Shown one piece after another: positions 8,946 to 18,461 of a stretch of 64,000 bases of DNA. Where the stretch lies: contig CAJYVD010000015.1 in assembly GCA_913778495.1 (NCBI GenBank), positions 147,338 through 211,337 of the forward strand. The letters are read 5' to 3'. The notes under the pieces were generated by a model that was not told where the DNA came from, did not search any database, and saw only the letters and a program-made list of their open reading frames with translations. The position numbers were made by a program, and so were the translations under genes. The first letter of the stretch is position 1, and each line of letters opens with the position of its first letter. The DNA comes from an uncultured Pantoea sp. Its GTDB lineage: Bacteria; Pseudomonadota; Gammaproteobacteria; Enterobacterales; Enterobacteriaceae.

Positions 8946-9059
8946 GGGTGGAGGCCCTGCCAGCTACATCCCGGCACACGCGTCGCCTGCTGCGGCTGCT
9001 TCCTTCCGGACCTGACCGAGTTCACAAGTTAGCGTTGCGGGAGAACCAACAGGGCCTCC
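8946..9059 (-). ncRNA. ffs: 4.5S RNA of the signal recognition particle
   Basis: The minus strand reads as 4.5S RNA, which binds Ffh to target inner-membrane proteins. The hallmark tetraloop and internal-loop segment GTCAGGTCCGGAAGGAAGCA is intact, as are the flanking stretches TTGGTTCTCCCGCAACGCT and GACGCGTGTGCCGGGATGTA. The two ends pair (GGAGGCCCTG with CAGGGCCTCC). The length of about 114 bases equals the E. coli RNA. The ends given are inferred by comparison with the E. coli molecule. The gene lies between hha and atl, near its E. coli position. Confidence 0.95.
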
Positions 9060-9090
9060 ATTGATAAGCCCTCATTTCGAGAGCGGAGGC

Positions 9091-9119
9091 ATTATCGGGG
9101 AACCCCCTGTCAATTGCAA
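9091..9119 (-). promoter_or_regulatory. likely ffs promoter
   Basis: On the minus strand TTGCAA and GATAAT are separated by 17 bases and followed by a GC-rich discriminator. A start about 7 bases downstream would leave a 5' leader of some 24 bases before the mature 4.5S RNA, consistent with the RNase P-processed precursor known in E. coli. Confidence 0.6.
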
Positions 9120-9208
9120 GCGCATGCCAGACGACCGTTGTTTTCTTGAACAGAAGAACGAAAACACGGTGGCATGTTACAGTTGCCTTTTATCTACAAG
9201 GAGTGTGC

Positions 9209-9520
9209 ATGCACGACGAAGGCAATTTTCCACAACGCGTCTGGCAGATTGTCGCCGCCATTCCCTTTGGCAAGGTGGCCACCTACGGCGATGTTGCGCG
9301 GCTTGCCGGTTCCCCACGCGCGGCGCGTCAGGTTGGCGGTGTATTGCGAAGATTACCCAAAGAATCCACCCTGCCGTGGTTTCGCGTGATCAACCGCCAC
9401 GGGCGAATTTCCTTGCAAGGTGACGACCTTTTACGCCAGCGCGATGCGCTGGAAGCCGAAGGTATCGAAGTCAGCGATGAGGGTGAGATCGCCCTGAGCG
9501 TTTATCGCTGGCAAGGTTGA
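9209..9520 (+). CDS. atl: Alkyltransferase-like protein (DNA base-flipping)
   Basis: YbaZ/Atl family: binds O6-alkylguanine and marks it for nucleotide excision repair without transferring the alkyl group. The 103-residue protein has the methyltransferase-like helix-turn-helix (FGKVATYGDVARLAGSPRAARQVGG) but Trp replaces the catalytic Cys (PWFRVI instead of PCHRV), which is the defining feature. The start at 9209 is chosen because AAGGAG lies 6 bases upstream. A longer in-frame start at 9146 lacks such a site and would add a non-conserved extension. Confidence 0.92.
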   Translation: MHDEGNFPQRVWQIVAAIPFGKVATYGDVARLAGSPRAARQVGGVLRRLPKESTLPWFRVINRHGRISLQGDDLLRQRDALEAEGIEVSDEGEIALSVYRWQG

Positions 9521-9534
9521 GGTAAAGCAACAGA

Positions 9535-9566
9535 AAAGAGGCAGCCGCAGGTGGGCTGCCTTTTAT
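9535..9566. terminator. terminator between atl and ybaY
   Basis: Hairpin AGGCAGCC, 7-base loop, GGCTGCCT with T-rich sequence on the plus side (TTTTATT) and a shorter T run on the minus side. It serves the convergent genes atl and ybaY. Confidence 0.85.
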
Positions 9567-9572
9567 TACCTA

Positions 9573-10130
9573 TTACATGCTGGTCGGTGCAGGTACTGAA
9601 GCTGACGGCGTCACCTGGGTCGGTGAGGTCGACGGCACCGTTGTCGCAGCACCTGGCTGCGTTGGCATCGCCATATTTGTCACGGGCACCAGCACCAGGT
9701 CGGCTTTTGTACCACCCTGATTGATGACCGGCTTAACGGTATCGGTGATAAAGGCGACTTTTCCGTCAATCGTAATCGCGGCGCTCAACAGAATACGTGC
9801 GTTCGGCTGAATATCCGCCGGATTGAACGGCAGGATAAAGCTAAACGGTGCCTGTTTGCCTTCAGTACGCACGACGCGCTGTGCCAGCACTTTAGACGGC
9901 ACATCGGACTGCGAAGCATCGGATAATGTTACGGTGAGCGCCGCATCAGGCGGCAGAGCAATACGCTGGCGGATATACACCGAACCACTGACGTTAGGCT
10001 GCGTAATTGCGGCCTGCTGCCCCGCGATAGCTGAACCCAGCGTGGGTGTGGGAACCGGTTTACTGTGATCGGCACATCCCGTTATCGCTGCGGCCAGCGC
10101 CACTCCACTCATCACATGCCAAATTTTCAT
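9573..10130 (-). CDS. ybaY: YbaY-family outer-membrane lipoprotein
   Basis: Predicted lipoprotein of 185 residues with a signal peptide ending in ITGC (Cys19). The body is a beta-rich domain of the YbaY/YscW type (about residues 45-145, with YIRQRIALPPDAALTVTLSD near its start), a family linked to secretin piloting and small-molecule resistance but of uncertain function here. The last 35 residues are a Pro/Thr/Ser/Ala-rich low-complexity tail. It is divergent from tesB, as in E. coli, and convergent with atl. Confidence 0.88.
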   Translation of the reverse strand: MKIWHVMSGVALAAAITGCADHSKPVPTPTLGSAIAGQQAAITQPNVSGSVYIRQRIALPPDAALTVTLSDASQSDVPSKVLAQRVVRTEGKQAPFSFILPFNPADIQPNARILLSAAITIDGKVAFITDTVKPVINQGGTKADLVLVPVTNMAMPTQPGAATTVPSTSPTQVTPSASVPAPTSM

Positions 10131-10334
10131 CGATGTCGTCTCCTTATGAACACTATGATTGTCGGCGGGCTATTTTCTGAATAGCGTTTCAACCGCCGAT
10201 TGCGATTAATTCTGGCACAAAAATTCGCATCGCGCCTGAAGTCAGGTTTGGCGCGGCGTGTAGCGGCAAAGCCATTGACGAAAACTGGTCGGATCTTTCA
10301 CACTTAGCGCCTGCGCCTTTGGGAGAACATGATG

Positions 10335-11198
10335 ATGAGCCAGGCATTAAGCAATCTGCTGACGTTACTGAATTTGGAAAAATTAGAGGAAGGCCTGTTT
10401 CGCGGTCAAAGTGAGGATCTGGGCCTGCGCCAGGTCTTTGGCGGGCAAGTCGTCGGCCAGGCGCTGTATGCGGCCAAGCAAACCGTGCCGGAGGCCCGCA
10501 TCATTCACTCCTTTCACAGCTATTTCTTGCGCCCGGGCGATAGCCAGAAAGCCATTATTTATGACGTTGAAACGCTGCGCGACGGTAAAAGTTTCAGCGC
10601 GCGCCGCGTCAGTGCGGTGCAGAATGGCCAGCCTATTTTTTATATGACGGCTTCTTTCCAGGCGCCGGAGCAGGGATTTGAACATCAGAACGCGATGCCA
10701 AATGTACCCGGCCCCGACACGCTGCCTTCTGAGCAGGATCTGGCACAAAAGCTGGCGGCGCACCTTCCGCTCAAGCTCAAAGAAAAATTTGTCGCGGAGC
10801 GTCCGCTGGATATTCGTCCGGTCCAGATCCACAACCCGCTAAAAGGACGCGTCGATGCGCCGGCCCGCCAGGTCTGGATCCGCGCCAACGGCACATTGCC
10901 TGATGACCGCCGCATTCACCAATATCTGCTGGGTTACGCCTCCGATCTTAATTTCCTGCCTGTGGCGCTGCAGCCGCACGGCAAAGGTTTTTTGGAGCCG
11001 GATATGCAGGTGGCGACCATCGACCACTCGATGTGGTTCCATCGCCCGTTTGATCTCAATCAGTGGCTGCTTTATAGCGTAGAGAGTACTTCGGCGTCTG
11101 GCGCGCGCGGTTTCGTGCGTGGGGAGTTTTTCACCCAAGACGGCACCCTGGTCGCGAGCACGGTTCAGGAAGGCGTCATGCGCCAGCGCGAGGCATAA
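10335..11198 (+). CDS. tesB: Acyl-CoA thioesterase II
   Basis: Cytoplasmic thioesterase that hydrolyses medium- and long-chain acyl-CoA to free fatty acid and CoA. The 287-residue protein has a double hot-dog fold; the catalytic residues of the E. coli enzyme are recognisable as Asp in YASDLNFLP, Thr in ATIDHSMWF and Gln in TVQEGVMR. Three consecutive ATG codons begin at 10329; the third (10335) matches the MSQAL start of E. coli TesB and is used here, with GGGAG 6-8 bases before the first ATG. It is convergent with amtB across a terminator. Confidence 0.96.
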   Translation: MSQALSNLLTLLNLEKLEEGLFRGQSEDLGLRQVFGGQVVGQALYAAKQTVPEARIIHSFHSYFLRPGDSQKAIIYDVETLRDGKSFSARRVSAVQNGQPIFYMTASFQAPEQGFEHQNAMPNVPGPDTLPSEQDLAQKLAAHLPLKLKEKFVAERPLDIRPVQIHNPLKGRVDAPARQVWIRANGTLPDDRRIHQYLLGYASDLNFLPVALQPHGKGFLEPDMQVATIDHSMWFHRPFDLNQWLLYSVESTSASGARGFVRGEFFTQDGTLVASTVQEGVMRQREA

Positions 11199-11223
11199 AA
11201 AAAGGGGCGATGATCGCCCCTTT
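11197..11223. terminator. terminator between tesB and amtB
   Basis: Hairpin AGGGGCGA, 3-base loop, TCGCCCCT flanked by seven T on the minus-strand side, so it is strongest for amtB. It begins at the tesB stop codon. Confidence 0.88.
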
Positions 11224-11243
11224 GATGTTGTCTGCGAGGATGC

Positions 11244-12533
11244 TTACTGGTTGTAAGCGTTTTCGCCGTGGCTGTTGACATCCAGCCCTTCGCGCTCCTG
11301 ATCTTCCGGTACGCGGAGGCCAACAATCATATCGGCCAGCTTGAAGCCGATAAACGCCGCCACCGCTGACCACACTACGGTCACCAGGCAGCTGAATACC
11401 TGCACCCAAACCTGGTGTCCCATGGTGACGCCTTCGGCGTAGCCCACGCCACCCAGTGATGAAGAGGCGAACACGCCGGTTAAAATACAGCCCAGGATAC
11501 CGCACACGCCGTGTACACCGAACACGTCACAGGGATCGTCAACGCGCAGCCATTTTTTCAGGGTGGTCACACCCCAGATACCGGCAAGCCCGCCCGCCAG
11601 ACCGATGATCAACGCACCGCCTACGCCTACGTAACCACAGGCAGGGGTAATGGCGACCAGGCCAGCGATGAAACCCGAACACGCGCCCAGCAAAGAAGGC
11701 TTGCCGCGCATCGCCCACTCACCAAACACCCAAGAGAGTACCGCACCTGCCGTGGCGACGACGGTGTTCAGGAAAGCCAGCGCAGCGATTTCGTTTGCCG
11801 CAGAAGCCGAGCCCGCGTTGAAACCAAACCAGCCCACATACAGAATGGCGGTACCGAGGAACACCATTGGCAGGTTATGCGGCTTGAAGGCCTCTTTGCC
11901 AAAGCCTGCACGTTTGCCGACCAGATAAGCACCAACCAAACCGGCAACCGCCGCGTTGATGTGAACAACGGTACCGCCAGCAAAGTCGAGCGCGCCATCC
12001 TGAGCCAGATAGCCGCCGCCCCATACCATGTGTGCGATTGGCAGATAAGAGAGAGTCAGCCACACGCCAACAAAGATCAGTACCGCAGAGAAGCGAATGC
12101 GTTCGGCAATCGCACCAACGATTAGCCCAACGGTGATACAGGCAAACGACGCCTGGAATGCAACGTGGATGTACTGGTAGAAACTGCCCATAACGGCTTT
12201 CAGTTCAATATTCTTCAGCATCACCCACTGGAAGTCGCCGAAGAAGGCGTTGCCCTGGCTAAAGGCCAGTGAATAGCCATACACCACCCACAGCACACAA
12301 ACCAGCGCAAACGTCACCGCAACCTGCGTCAGCATGGACAGTACGTTCTTGCCACGAATCAGACCGCCGTAAAACAGCGCAATGCCCGGAATGGACATAA
12401 AGAGCACCAGCGCGGTACAAATCATCATAAAGGCATTATCAGCTTTGTCCGCAACAGCGGGCGCAGCTGCCATAGCCAGCGACGGTAACAGTGCCAGGCT
12501 GGTGAGGCCCAACTTGGTCAAGAGTTTATTCAT
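11244..12533 (-). CDS. amtB: AmtB, ammonium channel
   Basis: Trimeric inner-membrane ammonium transporter used under nitrogen limitation. From the ATG at 12533 it has 429 residues, with a cleavable signal peptide (cut near AMA-A, residue 22), as in E. coli. Eleven membrane spans follow. The pore twin-His segments VVHINAAVAG and FGVHGVCG and the ligand-gate region are conserved. The C-terminal segment EGLDVNSHGENAYNQ, which contacts GlnK, is intact. An in-frame ATG at 12551 is possible but has no better site. It follows glnK by 33 bases in the same operon. Confidence 0.97.
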   Translation of the reverse strand: MNKLLTKLGLTSLALLPSLAMAAAPAVADKADNAFMMICTALVLFMSIPGIALFYGGLIRGKNVLSMLTQVAVTFALVCVLWVVYGYSLAFSQGNAFFGDFQWVMLKNIELKAVMGSFYQYIHVAFQASFACITVGLIVGAIAERIRFSAVLIFVGVWLTLSYLPIAHMVWGGGYLAQDGALDFAGGTVVHINAAVAGLVGAYLVGKRAGFGKEAFKPHNLPMVFLGTAILYVGWFGFNAGSASAANEIAALAFLNTVVATAGAVLSWVFGEWAMRGKPSLLGACSGFIAGLVAITPACGYVGVGGALIIGLAGGLAGIWGVTTLKKWLRVDDPCDVFGVHGVCGILGCILTGVFASSSLGGVGYAEGVTMGHQVWVQVFSCLVTVVWSAVAAFIGFKLADMIVGLRVPEDQEREGLDVNSHGENAYNQ

Positions 12534-12566
12534 TTTATTCCATCCCATCACAATTCTGAGCCCCAG

Positions 12567-12905
12567 TTACAGTGCGGCTTCGTCGGTCTCGCCGGTGCGA
12601 ATACGAATGACGCGCTGCAGTTCCGCGACGAAGATTTTGCCGTCGCCAATTTTGCCGGTATAAGCGGCTTTACTGATCACATCCACCACTTCATCAAGCT
12701 GATCGTCCGCAATCGCGATATCAATCTTTACTTTTGGCAGGAAGTTGACGCTGTACTCAGCACCGCGGTAAAGCTCTGCGTGACCTTTCTGGCGACCAAA
12801 CCCTTTTACTTCGGACACGGTCAATCCCTGAATGCCAATGGAGGATAAAGCTTCACGCACGTCCTCCAGCTTAAATGGTTTGATTACCACGGTAACCAGC
12901 TTCAT
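12567..12905 (-). CDS. glnK: GlnK, PII nitrogen signal protein
   Basis: Trimeric PII protein that senses ATP/ADP, 2-oxoglutarate and uridylylation state and plugs AmtB when ammonium becomes available. It has the standard 112 residues. The T-loop includes the modified tyrosine Tyr51 (RGAEYSVNFLPK), and the B-loop TGKIGDGKIFV binds nucleotide. It is the first gene of glnK-amtB; a sigma-54 promoter and an NtrC site upstream show nitrogen control. Confidence 0.98.
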   Translation of the reverse strand: MKLVTVVIKPFKLEDVREALSSIGIQGLTVSEVKGFGRQKGHAELYRGAEYSVNFLPKVKIDIAIADDQLDEVVDVISKAAYTGKIGDGKIFVAELQRVIRIRTGETDEAAL

Positions 12906-12960
12906 ACGTTCCCCTCCGAATAAGAAATTGAATGCGTCGCGCGGACACGCTGATTACTAA

Positions 12961-12975
12961 GCAATCCCTGTGCCA
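12961..12975 (-). promoter_or_regulatory. sigma-54 promoter of glnK-amtB
   Basis: The minus strand reads TGGCACAGGGATTGC, an essentially perfect -24/-12 element (TGGCAC-N5-TTGC), 56 bases upstream of the glnK start. Confidence 0.93.
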
Positions 12976-13084
12976 AATCAGCAGAATGTCCAGAGGGGAA
13001 AAGGTTGACCGCGCTGGCAGACGCTCAGGCGTGTGATCGCGCGCCCATATTGGGGAAGGTGAGAGGGTGACGTGTTGCAAAATC

Positions 13085-13099
13085 GCACTCCTTTGGTGC
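13085..13099. promoter_or_regulatory. NtrC binding site for glnK-amtB
   Basis: GCAC-TCCTT-TGGTGC matches the NtrC consensus (GCAC-N5-TGGTGC) exactly and lies about 110 bases upstream of the sigma-54 element, a normal enhancer distance. A weaker related sequence (6 of 10 positions) follows at 13105-13119. Confidence 0.85.
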
Positions 13100-13164
13100 T
13101 TTAAGCCTCAAAGGAGTGCATCAATACAGAACATTCCGAGAATTGTGAGCAAAAAAGGTGCAAA

Positions 13165-14940
13165 TCATCCTTCTGCTGGCGCAGGGATGCCCGCCACGAG
13201 TTCATTGCCCGCTTGTTGCAGCTGATACATTTGCCAATAGCGTCCCTGTTGCGCCAGTAAAGCCGCATGGGTTCCATGCTCAACTTTATGTCCACGATGC
13301 AGTACCACGATTTGATCCGCTTCAGTAATGGTGGAGAGCCGATGTGCAATCACCACCAGCGTACTGTGTCGCCGCAGCGCACGCAGCGCGTGTTGGATGG
13401 CCTGTTCAGTGCCGGAGTCGATATTCGCTGTGGCTTCATCGAGAATCAGAATTTGCGGCGGTGCCACCAGCACGCGCGCCAGCGCCAGCAGCTGTTTCTG
13501 ACCAACGGAAAGCGTATTCCCCTGCTCCCCGAGCCGCGTATGGAGCCCTTTTTCCAGCGTGCGCGCCAGCGGCGCCAGCTGGGCGGTCTCCAGCGCCTGC
13601 CACACCTGCGCTTCAGGGATATCTCGGCCTAAACGCACGTTAGCTAACAGCGTATCCGCCAGCACCACCGGATCCTGCTGCACCATCGCCACGCTTTGCC
13701 GCAGCGCCGCATGGGAGAAGTGCGCCAACGGGCGGCCGTCCAGCTCAATCACGCCGCGCGTCACCGGATAATAGCCCATCAGCAAATTAGCCAGCGTGCT
13801 CTTTCCGCTTCCGGTATGCCCCACCAGCGCGACAAACCCGCGCGAGGGCACCTCCAGATTGATATCACTCAGCACATCCTGACCTTCACGATAGGCAAAG
13901 CTAACGTCTCGCAACGTAATGCGGCCCGATTTTAGCGGCTGCAGATCGCCACCGTAGTCCTGCTGCTGCGCGTCCATTAATTCAAAAATGCGCTCGCCAG
14001 ACACCACCGCCTGCTGCAGCATAGATTGCTGCGTAGTCAGTTCAATCAGGGGTTCATTGAGGCGTCCCAGCCAGGTGATAAAGGCATAGAGCACGCCCAC
14101 TTCAAACACGCCGGGCGTGGCAAAGCTAAATAGCATCAGTAATCCACAGAGAATAAGTGCGGAAAACAGGCTCAACAGCGGACGCAGTAAGAAACCGTCA
14201 AGGCGCAGCGTCTGCATACGCGCCAGATAGTGCGCGCGACTGGCTTCACTCATGCGCGCACCGAAGCGTGCCTGCTGACGAAACTGCTGGATGACGCTCA
14301 TGCCATTAATGACTTCATTAAAGCCATTGTTGATCTCAGCCAGATAGCTGCGGACCCGCCGTGCAATCGGCGTACTAAAGCGCTGGTAAATCAGCATAAC
14401 CGCTATCACTAACGGAAAAATGGTGATGGCCACCAGCGCCATGCGCCAGTCGAGCGAGAACATCGCCACCAACATCGCGCCAATCAACGCGGCGCTGCGC
14501 AACACCGTCGCCACCACCGTGACATACAGATCTTTGATCACTTCCGTGTCATTGGTGACGCGTGAAATAATTTGCCCTACCGGCTGGGTATCAAACGCGC
14601 TTAACGGCTGACGTAGCGCGGCGTTCATGACATCCACGCGCAGCTGTTGTACCACGCCAATCGCGGCGCGATTGAACAGCAGCGCCTGCAGATAATGGAG
14701 CGCTGCGGCCAGCACCTGGAGCAGAATGAAGCTCACCAGCAGTCCCAGCACGATCCCCCAGGGCATGCGGTGCTTCGCCACTAAGTTATCAATGAAATAG
14801 CTTACCAGCACCGGTCCGGTGACCTCCGCAGCGGCGGCAAGCCACAGCATGCCAACACCCAGCCAGAGGGATTTACGCCACGGTTTACCATAGGTCAGCA
14901 GGCGTTTTAACGTCGGCCACAGACGTTGTGATTTAGCCAC
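13165..14940 (-). CDS. mdlB: MdlB, ABC exporter half-transporter
   Basis: Second half of a heterodimeric multidrug-type ABC exporter in the inner membrane; the substrate is not known with certainty. It has 591 residues: an N-terminal membrane domain of six spans (about 1-310), then an ATPase domain with Walker [10 protein letters not shown], the signature LSVGQKQL (non-canonical third residue, also in E. coli MdlB) and Walker [11 protein letters not shown]. Its start overlaps the end of mdlA by 8 bases, indicating coupled translation. It ends 66 bases before the NtrC site of the downstream glnK-amtB operon. Confidence 0.95.
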   Translation of the reverse strand: MAKSQRLWPTLKRLLTYGKPWRKSLWLGVGMLWLAAAAEVTGPVLVSYFIDNLVAKHRMPWGIVLGLLVSFILLQVLAAALHYLQALLFNRAAIGVVQQLRVDVMNAALRQPLSAFDTQPVGQIISRVTNDTEVIKDLYVTVVATVLRSAALIGAMLVAMFSLDWRMALVAITIFPLVIAVMLIYQRFSTPIARRVRSYLAEINNGFNEVINGMSVIQQFRQQARFGARMSEASRAHYLARMQTLRLDGFLLRPLLSLFSALILCGLLMLFSFATPGVFEVGVLYAFITWLGRLNEPLIELTTQQSMLQQAVVSGERIFELMDAQQQDYGGDLQPLKSGRITLRDVSFAYREGQDVLSDINLEVPSRGFVALVGHTGSGKSTLANLLMGYYPVTRGVIELDGRPLAHFSHAALRQSVAMVQQDPVVLADTLLANVRLGRDIPEAQVWQALETAQLAPLARTLEKGLHTRLGEQGNTLSVGQKQLLALARVLVAPPQILILDEATANIDSGTEQAIQHALRALRRHSTLVVIAHRLSTITEADQIVVLHRGHKVEHGTHAALLAQQGRYWQMYQLQQAGNELVAGIPAPAEG

Positions 14941-16702
14941 GTGCCTCTTCTCCCGCTATCTCGTCCTCATCCAGCGCCGCCTCAAGCTGCTGATAGCGAT
15001 ACATTTCGCGGTACCACCCGTTCTGTGCCAGCAGGCTGTCGTGATCGCCACGCTGCGCCACGGTTCCGTGCTGCATAACCAGAATTTCATTGGCTTCCGT
15101 GAGCGCCGACAGCCGGTGCGCGCTGATGATCACGGTGCGCCCTTTCCCCCACTGCCGCAGATTATGCAGAATGTCGTGTTCGGTGCGCCCATCCACCGCG
15201 GACAGAGCATCATCAAGAATCAGGATTTCGGCATCGAGCAGCAGCGCACGGGCGATAGCAATACGCTGTTTCTGACCGCCCGACAGCATCACGCCGCGCT
15301 CGCCCACTTCGGTGTCATACCCTTGCGGCAAACGCAAAATATCGTCGTGCACGCACGCCATTTTTGCCACTTGCTCAATCGCCTGCAGTGACGCGTCTGG
15401 ACAGCCGAGCGCCAGGTTATTGGCTACCGTATCGGAGAACAGGAAGGGCGTTTGGCTCACGACCGCGAGGCGACCGCGCCAGCTGTCGAGCTGTAGCGCA
15501 GACAGCGAAATACCGTGATAGCGGATCTCGCCTTGGTCGACGTCATAATGGCGCTGGATCAGGCTTAGCAGCGTACTCTTACCGCAACCGGTGGGGCCGC
15601 AAAGCCCTAACATCTGCCCCGGCTGTAGCTGCAGGCGGAGGTTGCTTATTACCGCGCCCGAGCTGGCCGGGTAGTGGAAGGCATCAATGGCTACTTCCAG
15701 TACTCCCGGCGCCTGTGGCAATGTCCGCTGACCGTCCTCTACCACCGGCGCTTCCGCCAGCAACGCCCGAATACGGCTCCACGCTGCGCTGCCGCGCTCT
15801 ACGATGTTGATCATCCATGCCAGTGCCAACATAGGCCAGATCATGAGTCCCAGATACATGACAAAACTGGTGAGCTGGCCAAGCGTTAAGCTGCCGTGCC
15901 ACACCATCCAACCGCCTCCCGCTATCGCCAGCAGGTTAGAGAACCCAACGGCAATATAAATGGTGGGATCGAAGCGGGCATCCACGCGCGCCACGTGCAG
16001 GTTTTTCTCGCCGGTATCGCGGGCAATATCGGCAAACTGCTGCGACTGGTGCGACTCGAGGCCAAACGCTTTGATCATGCGGATACTGGTCAGGCTCTCC
16101 TGCGTTTGATCGTTCAGGCTGGAAAACGCCGCCTGCGCCACTTTGAAGCGCTGATGAAGGCGCGCACCGTCTTTCTGAATCACCAGGGCCATAATCGGCA
16201 TAGGAATCAGCGCAAGCAACGTCAGCTGCCAGCTAATTTGTATGCTCATCACCGCCAGCACCACGAGCCCCATTACCAGTGAATCCACCAGCGTCAGCAC
16301 GCCCTCTCCGGCGGCAAACACCACGCGATCGACATCGTTGGTGGCGCGCGCGATGAGGTCGCCGGTACGATGGCGTAAATAAAACGCAGGGTGTTGACGG
16401 CTGAGCTGACGATAAAAATCTTCGCGCAGCTCAACGGCCAGCTGATAGGAAGCGCCAAAGAGCAGCACGCGCCAGACATAGCGCAGCAGGTAAACAAGGA
16501 CAGCGGTAACCAGCATGACGCCAATCCACATGAAAATCTGGCGCGTGGTAAGGGTATGCTGGGTCACGCCGTCGACAATAACGCCCACCAAATGCGGCGG
16601 CAGCAATTGCAACAGCGCAATGAGGATAAGTAAGCTAATGGCGCCTAAATATCGCCGCCACTCGCGCAGAAAGTACCAACTTAACTGGCTGAATAATTGC
16701 AC
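14933..16702 (-). CDS. mdlA: MdlA, ABC exporter half-transporter
   Basis: Partner of MdlB, 589 residues, beginning [20 protein letters not shown] as in E. coli. It has six membrane spans, then an ATPase domain with Walker [10 protein letters not shown], the signature LSGGQKQR and Walker [13 protein letters not shown]. The Asp in place of the usual Glu after Walker B marks one degenerate ATP site in many heterodimeric exporters, and the same is seen in E. coli MdlA. It lies 22 bases behind decR and may be co-transcribed with it. Confidence 0.95.
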   Translation of the reverse strand: MQLFSQLSWYFLREWRRYLGAISLLILIALLQLLPPHLVGVIVDGVTQHTLTTRQIFMWIGVMLVTAVLVYLLRYVWRVLLFGASYQLAVELREDFYRQLSRQHPAFYLRHRTGDLIARATNDVDRVVFAAGEGVLTLVDSLVMGLVVLAVMSIQISWQLTLLALIPMPIMALVIQKDGARLHQRFKVAQAAFSSLNDQTQESLTSIRMIKAFGLESHQSQQFADIARDTGEKNLHVARVDARFDPTIYIAVGFSNLLAIAGGGWMVWHGSLTLGQLTSFVMYLGLMIWPMLALAWMINIVERGSAAWSRIRALLAEAPVVEDGQRTLPQAPGVLEVAIDAFHYPASSGAVISNLRLQLQPGQMLGLCGPTGCGKSTLLSLIQRHYDVDQGEIRYHGISLSALQLDSWRGRLAVVSQTPFLFSDTVANNLALGCPDASLQAIEQVAKMACVHDDILRLPQGYDTEVGERGVMLSGGQKQRIAIARALLLDAEILILDDALSAVDGRTEHDILHNLRQWGKGRTVIISAHRLSALTEANEILVMQHGTVAQRGDHDSLLAQNGWYREMYRYQQLEAALDEDEIAGEEARG

Positions 16703-16724
16703 AGAAATATCTCGTTATCGGCTT

Positions 16725-17186
16725 TTAAGGCGCTACCGGCAGAGCGGTGGTGTATTTGATCTCTTCCATGGCAAAGCTGGAGGTCACGTCAATCAGGCCC
16801 GGCACGCCATTTACCAAACGCTTGTAGAACGCATCATAGCTTTTCATATCGGCAACCTGAATACGCAGCAGATAATCGTATTCCCCCGCCATGCGGTAAA
16901 ACGCCATCACCTCTGGCATCTGCTGCACCACGCCAACGAATTGATTAAACCAACTGCTGCTGTGCTGCTGCGTTTTCACAAACATAAACGCGGTCAGGGA
17001 AAGGCCGAGTTTCTCGCCGTCCAGTAACGCGACGCGCGCGCGAATAATGCCATCATCTTCCAATTTTTTCAGGCGTTTCCAGCACGGCGTCGTGGTGAGG
17101 TTAACGGCTTCCGCCAGCGCCTGCAGCGACTGAGTACAATCCTGTTGCAGTATTGCCAGCAGTGTGCGGTCTGTTTTATCTAACAT
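16725..17186 (-). CDS. decR: DecR, Lrp-family cysteine-responsive activator
   Basis: Lrp/AsnC-type regulator (formerly YbaO), 153 residues. It has an N-terminal helix-turn-helix ([23 protein letters not shown], about residues 23-45) and a C-terminal RAM effector domain containing [15 protein letters not shown]. In E. coli DecR activates a cysteine-detoxifying operon, and from memory its Pantoea ananatis counterpart activates the neighbouring desulfhydrase gene ccdA. Here it is divergent from exactly such a gene, 117 bases away, with Lrp-like palindromes between them. Autoregulation is plausible because one palindrome lies 12 bases before its start codon. Confidence 0.93.
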   Translation of the reverse strand: MLDKTDRTLLAILQQDCTQSLQALAEAVNLTTTPCWKRLKKLEDDGIIRARVALLDGEKLGLSLTAFMFVKTQQHSSSWFNQFVGVVQQMPEVMAFYRMAGEYDYLLRIQVADMKSYDAFYKRLVNGVPGLIDVTSSFAMEEIKYTTALPVAP

Positions 17187-17198
17187 TTGGCGCTCCGG

Positions 17199-17213
17199 GA
17201 GAAAAATTTTCTC
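17199..17213. promoter_or_regulatory. candidate DecR operator
   Basis: Perfect palindrome GAGAAAA-A-TTTTCTC in the decR-ccdA divergent region, matching 12 of 15 positions of the Lrp consensus pattern. A second, weaker match lies at 17243-17257. The assignment is inference. Confidence 0.5.
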
Positions 17214-17303
17214 TTAGCGGGCCATTATATCGCTGTTAAAGCAAGCTAATTTTCCTGCCAGTGCCTTACACTGTGCACATTTCATCCTTGCTGGACTTCA
17301 CAC

Positions 17304-18338
17304 ATGCAAACGCCCTGGATTCGTCACGCTATTACGGAGATCAATGCCGATTTCCAGCGCTCCGCCGATACGCATCTGATTCGCTTCTCGCTGGAGGCGT
17401 ATCCCGGCATTCACTTTTATCTTAAAGATGAAAGCACGCATCCCAGCGGCAGCCTTAAGCACCGACTGGCGCGTTCGCTGTTCCTGTATGGTCTGGCAAA
17501 CGGCTGGATACGCGAAAATACGCCGATTATTGAAGCGTCCTCGGGCAGCACGGCTGTCTCAGAAGCCTATTTTGCCCGTTTGCTGGGCTTGCCCTTTATT
17601 GCTGTGATGCCCGCCAGCACCGCGAAACGCAAAGTTGAGATGATTCGCTTTTATGGCGGGGAGTGCCATTTTGTGGAGGATCCTTGCCAGCTCTATAGTG
17701 AATCAGAGCGGTTGGCGCAATCGCTTAATGGGCATTTTATGGATCAGTTTACCTATGCGGAGCGGGCGACAGACTGGCGCGGCAATAACAATATCGCGGA
17801 AAGTATCTTTCGCCAGATGGCGCATGAACCCTTTCCGATCCCCCATACGCTGATCATGAGCGCCGGCACGGGCGGCACGTCTGCCACATTGGGCCGTTAT
17901 ATCCGCTACCAAGGATATGAGACGCGCTTGCTGGTGGTCGATCCCGAGCATTCGGTGTTTTTTGACTACTGGCATCGTCGCGATCGCACATTAAGCAGCG
18001 AGCGTGGCAGTGCGATTGAAGGGATCGGGCGCCCGCGCGTTGAGCCCTCTTTCTTGCCGGATGTGATAGATGAAATGATCAAAGTGCCCGATAGTGCCAC
18101 CGTGGCAGCCATGCTCAAGCTAGAGACGATTCTGGGTCGGCGCCCCGGTGCCTCAACCGGCACCAATTTCTGGGGCATGCTGCAAGTCGCCCAACGTATG
18201 CGCGCGCAGGGACAGCAAGGTGCGCTGGTTACGCTGCTGTGCGACAGCGGTGAGCGTTATCCCGATACCTATTACAATCCTGAATGGGTGAAGCAGCACA
18301 TTGGCGATATCCAGCCTTGGGTGCGCGATCTGGCGTAA
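17304..18338 (+). CDS. ccdA: PLP-dependent cysteine desulfhydrase, CcdA type
   Basis: Member of the cysteine synthase/tryptophan synthase beta (fold type II) family, 344 residues. Features seen are the PLP lysine in PSGSLKHR (Lys52), a substrate loop EASSGSTA (about 78-84), a phosphate-binding loop SAGTGGTS (186-193) and a C-terminal Ser in [10 protein letters not shown] recall a Pantoea gene of this family next to decR, induced by cysteine and breaking down excess cysteine to pyruvate, ammonia and sulfide; the divergent decR gene here supports the same role. E. coli has cof and ybaE in this interval instead. Other activities of the fold (cysteine synthase-like) cannot be excluded from sequence alone. 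Confidence 0.82.
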   Translation: MQTPWIRHAITEINADFQRSADTHLIRFSLEAYPGIHFYLKDESTHPSGSLKHRLARSLFLYGLANGWIRENTPIIEASSGSTAVSEAYFARLLGLPFIAVMPASTAKRKVEMIRFYGGECHFVEDPCQLYSESERLAQSLNGHFMDQFTYAERATDWRGNNNIAESIFRQMAHEPFPIPHTLIMSAGTGGTSATLGRYIRYQGYETRLLVVDPEHSVFFDYWHRRDRTLSSERGSAIEGIGRPRVEPSFLPDVIDEMIKVPDSATVAAMLKLETILGRRPGASTGTNFWGMLQVAQRMRAQGQQGALVTLLCDSGERYPDTYYNPEWVKQHIGDIQPWVRDLA

Positions 18339-18461
18339 CCGACGACATTATTTTGCTGTCCGGGTGCCTCGGCGCCCTTCCTCCCCAGTCAGCCAGTCGG
18401 CGCTGTTCAGCTGCCGCCTCAGCCAGTACCATAGGCGGACAGAATCATGAGGAATGAAAAA

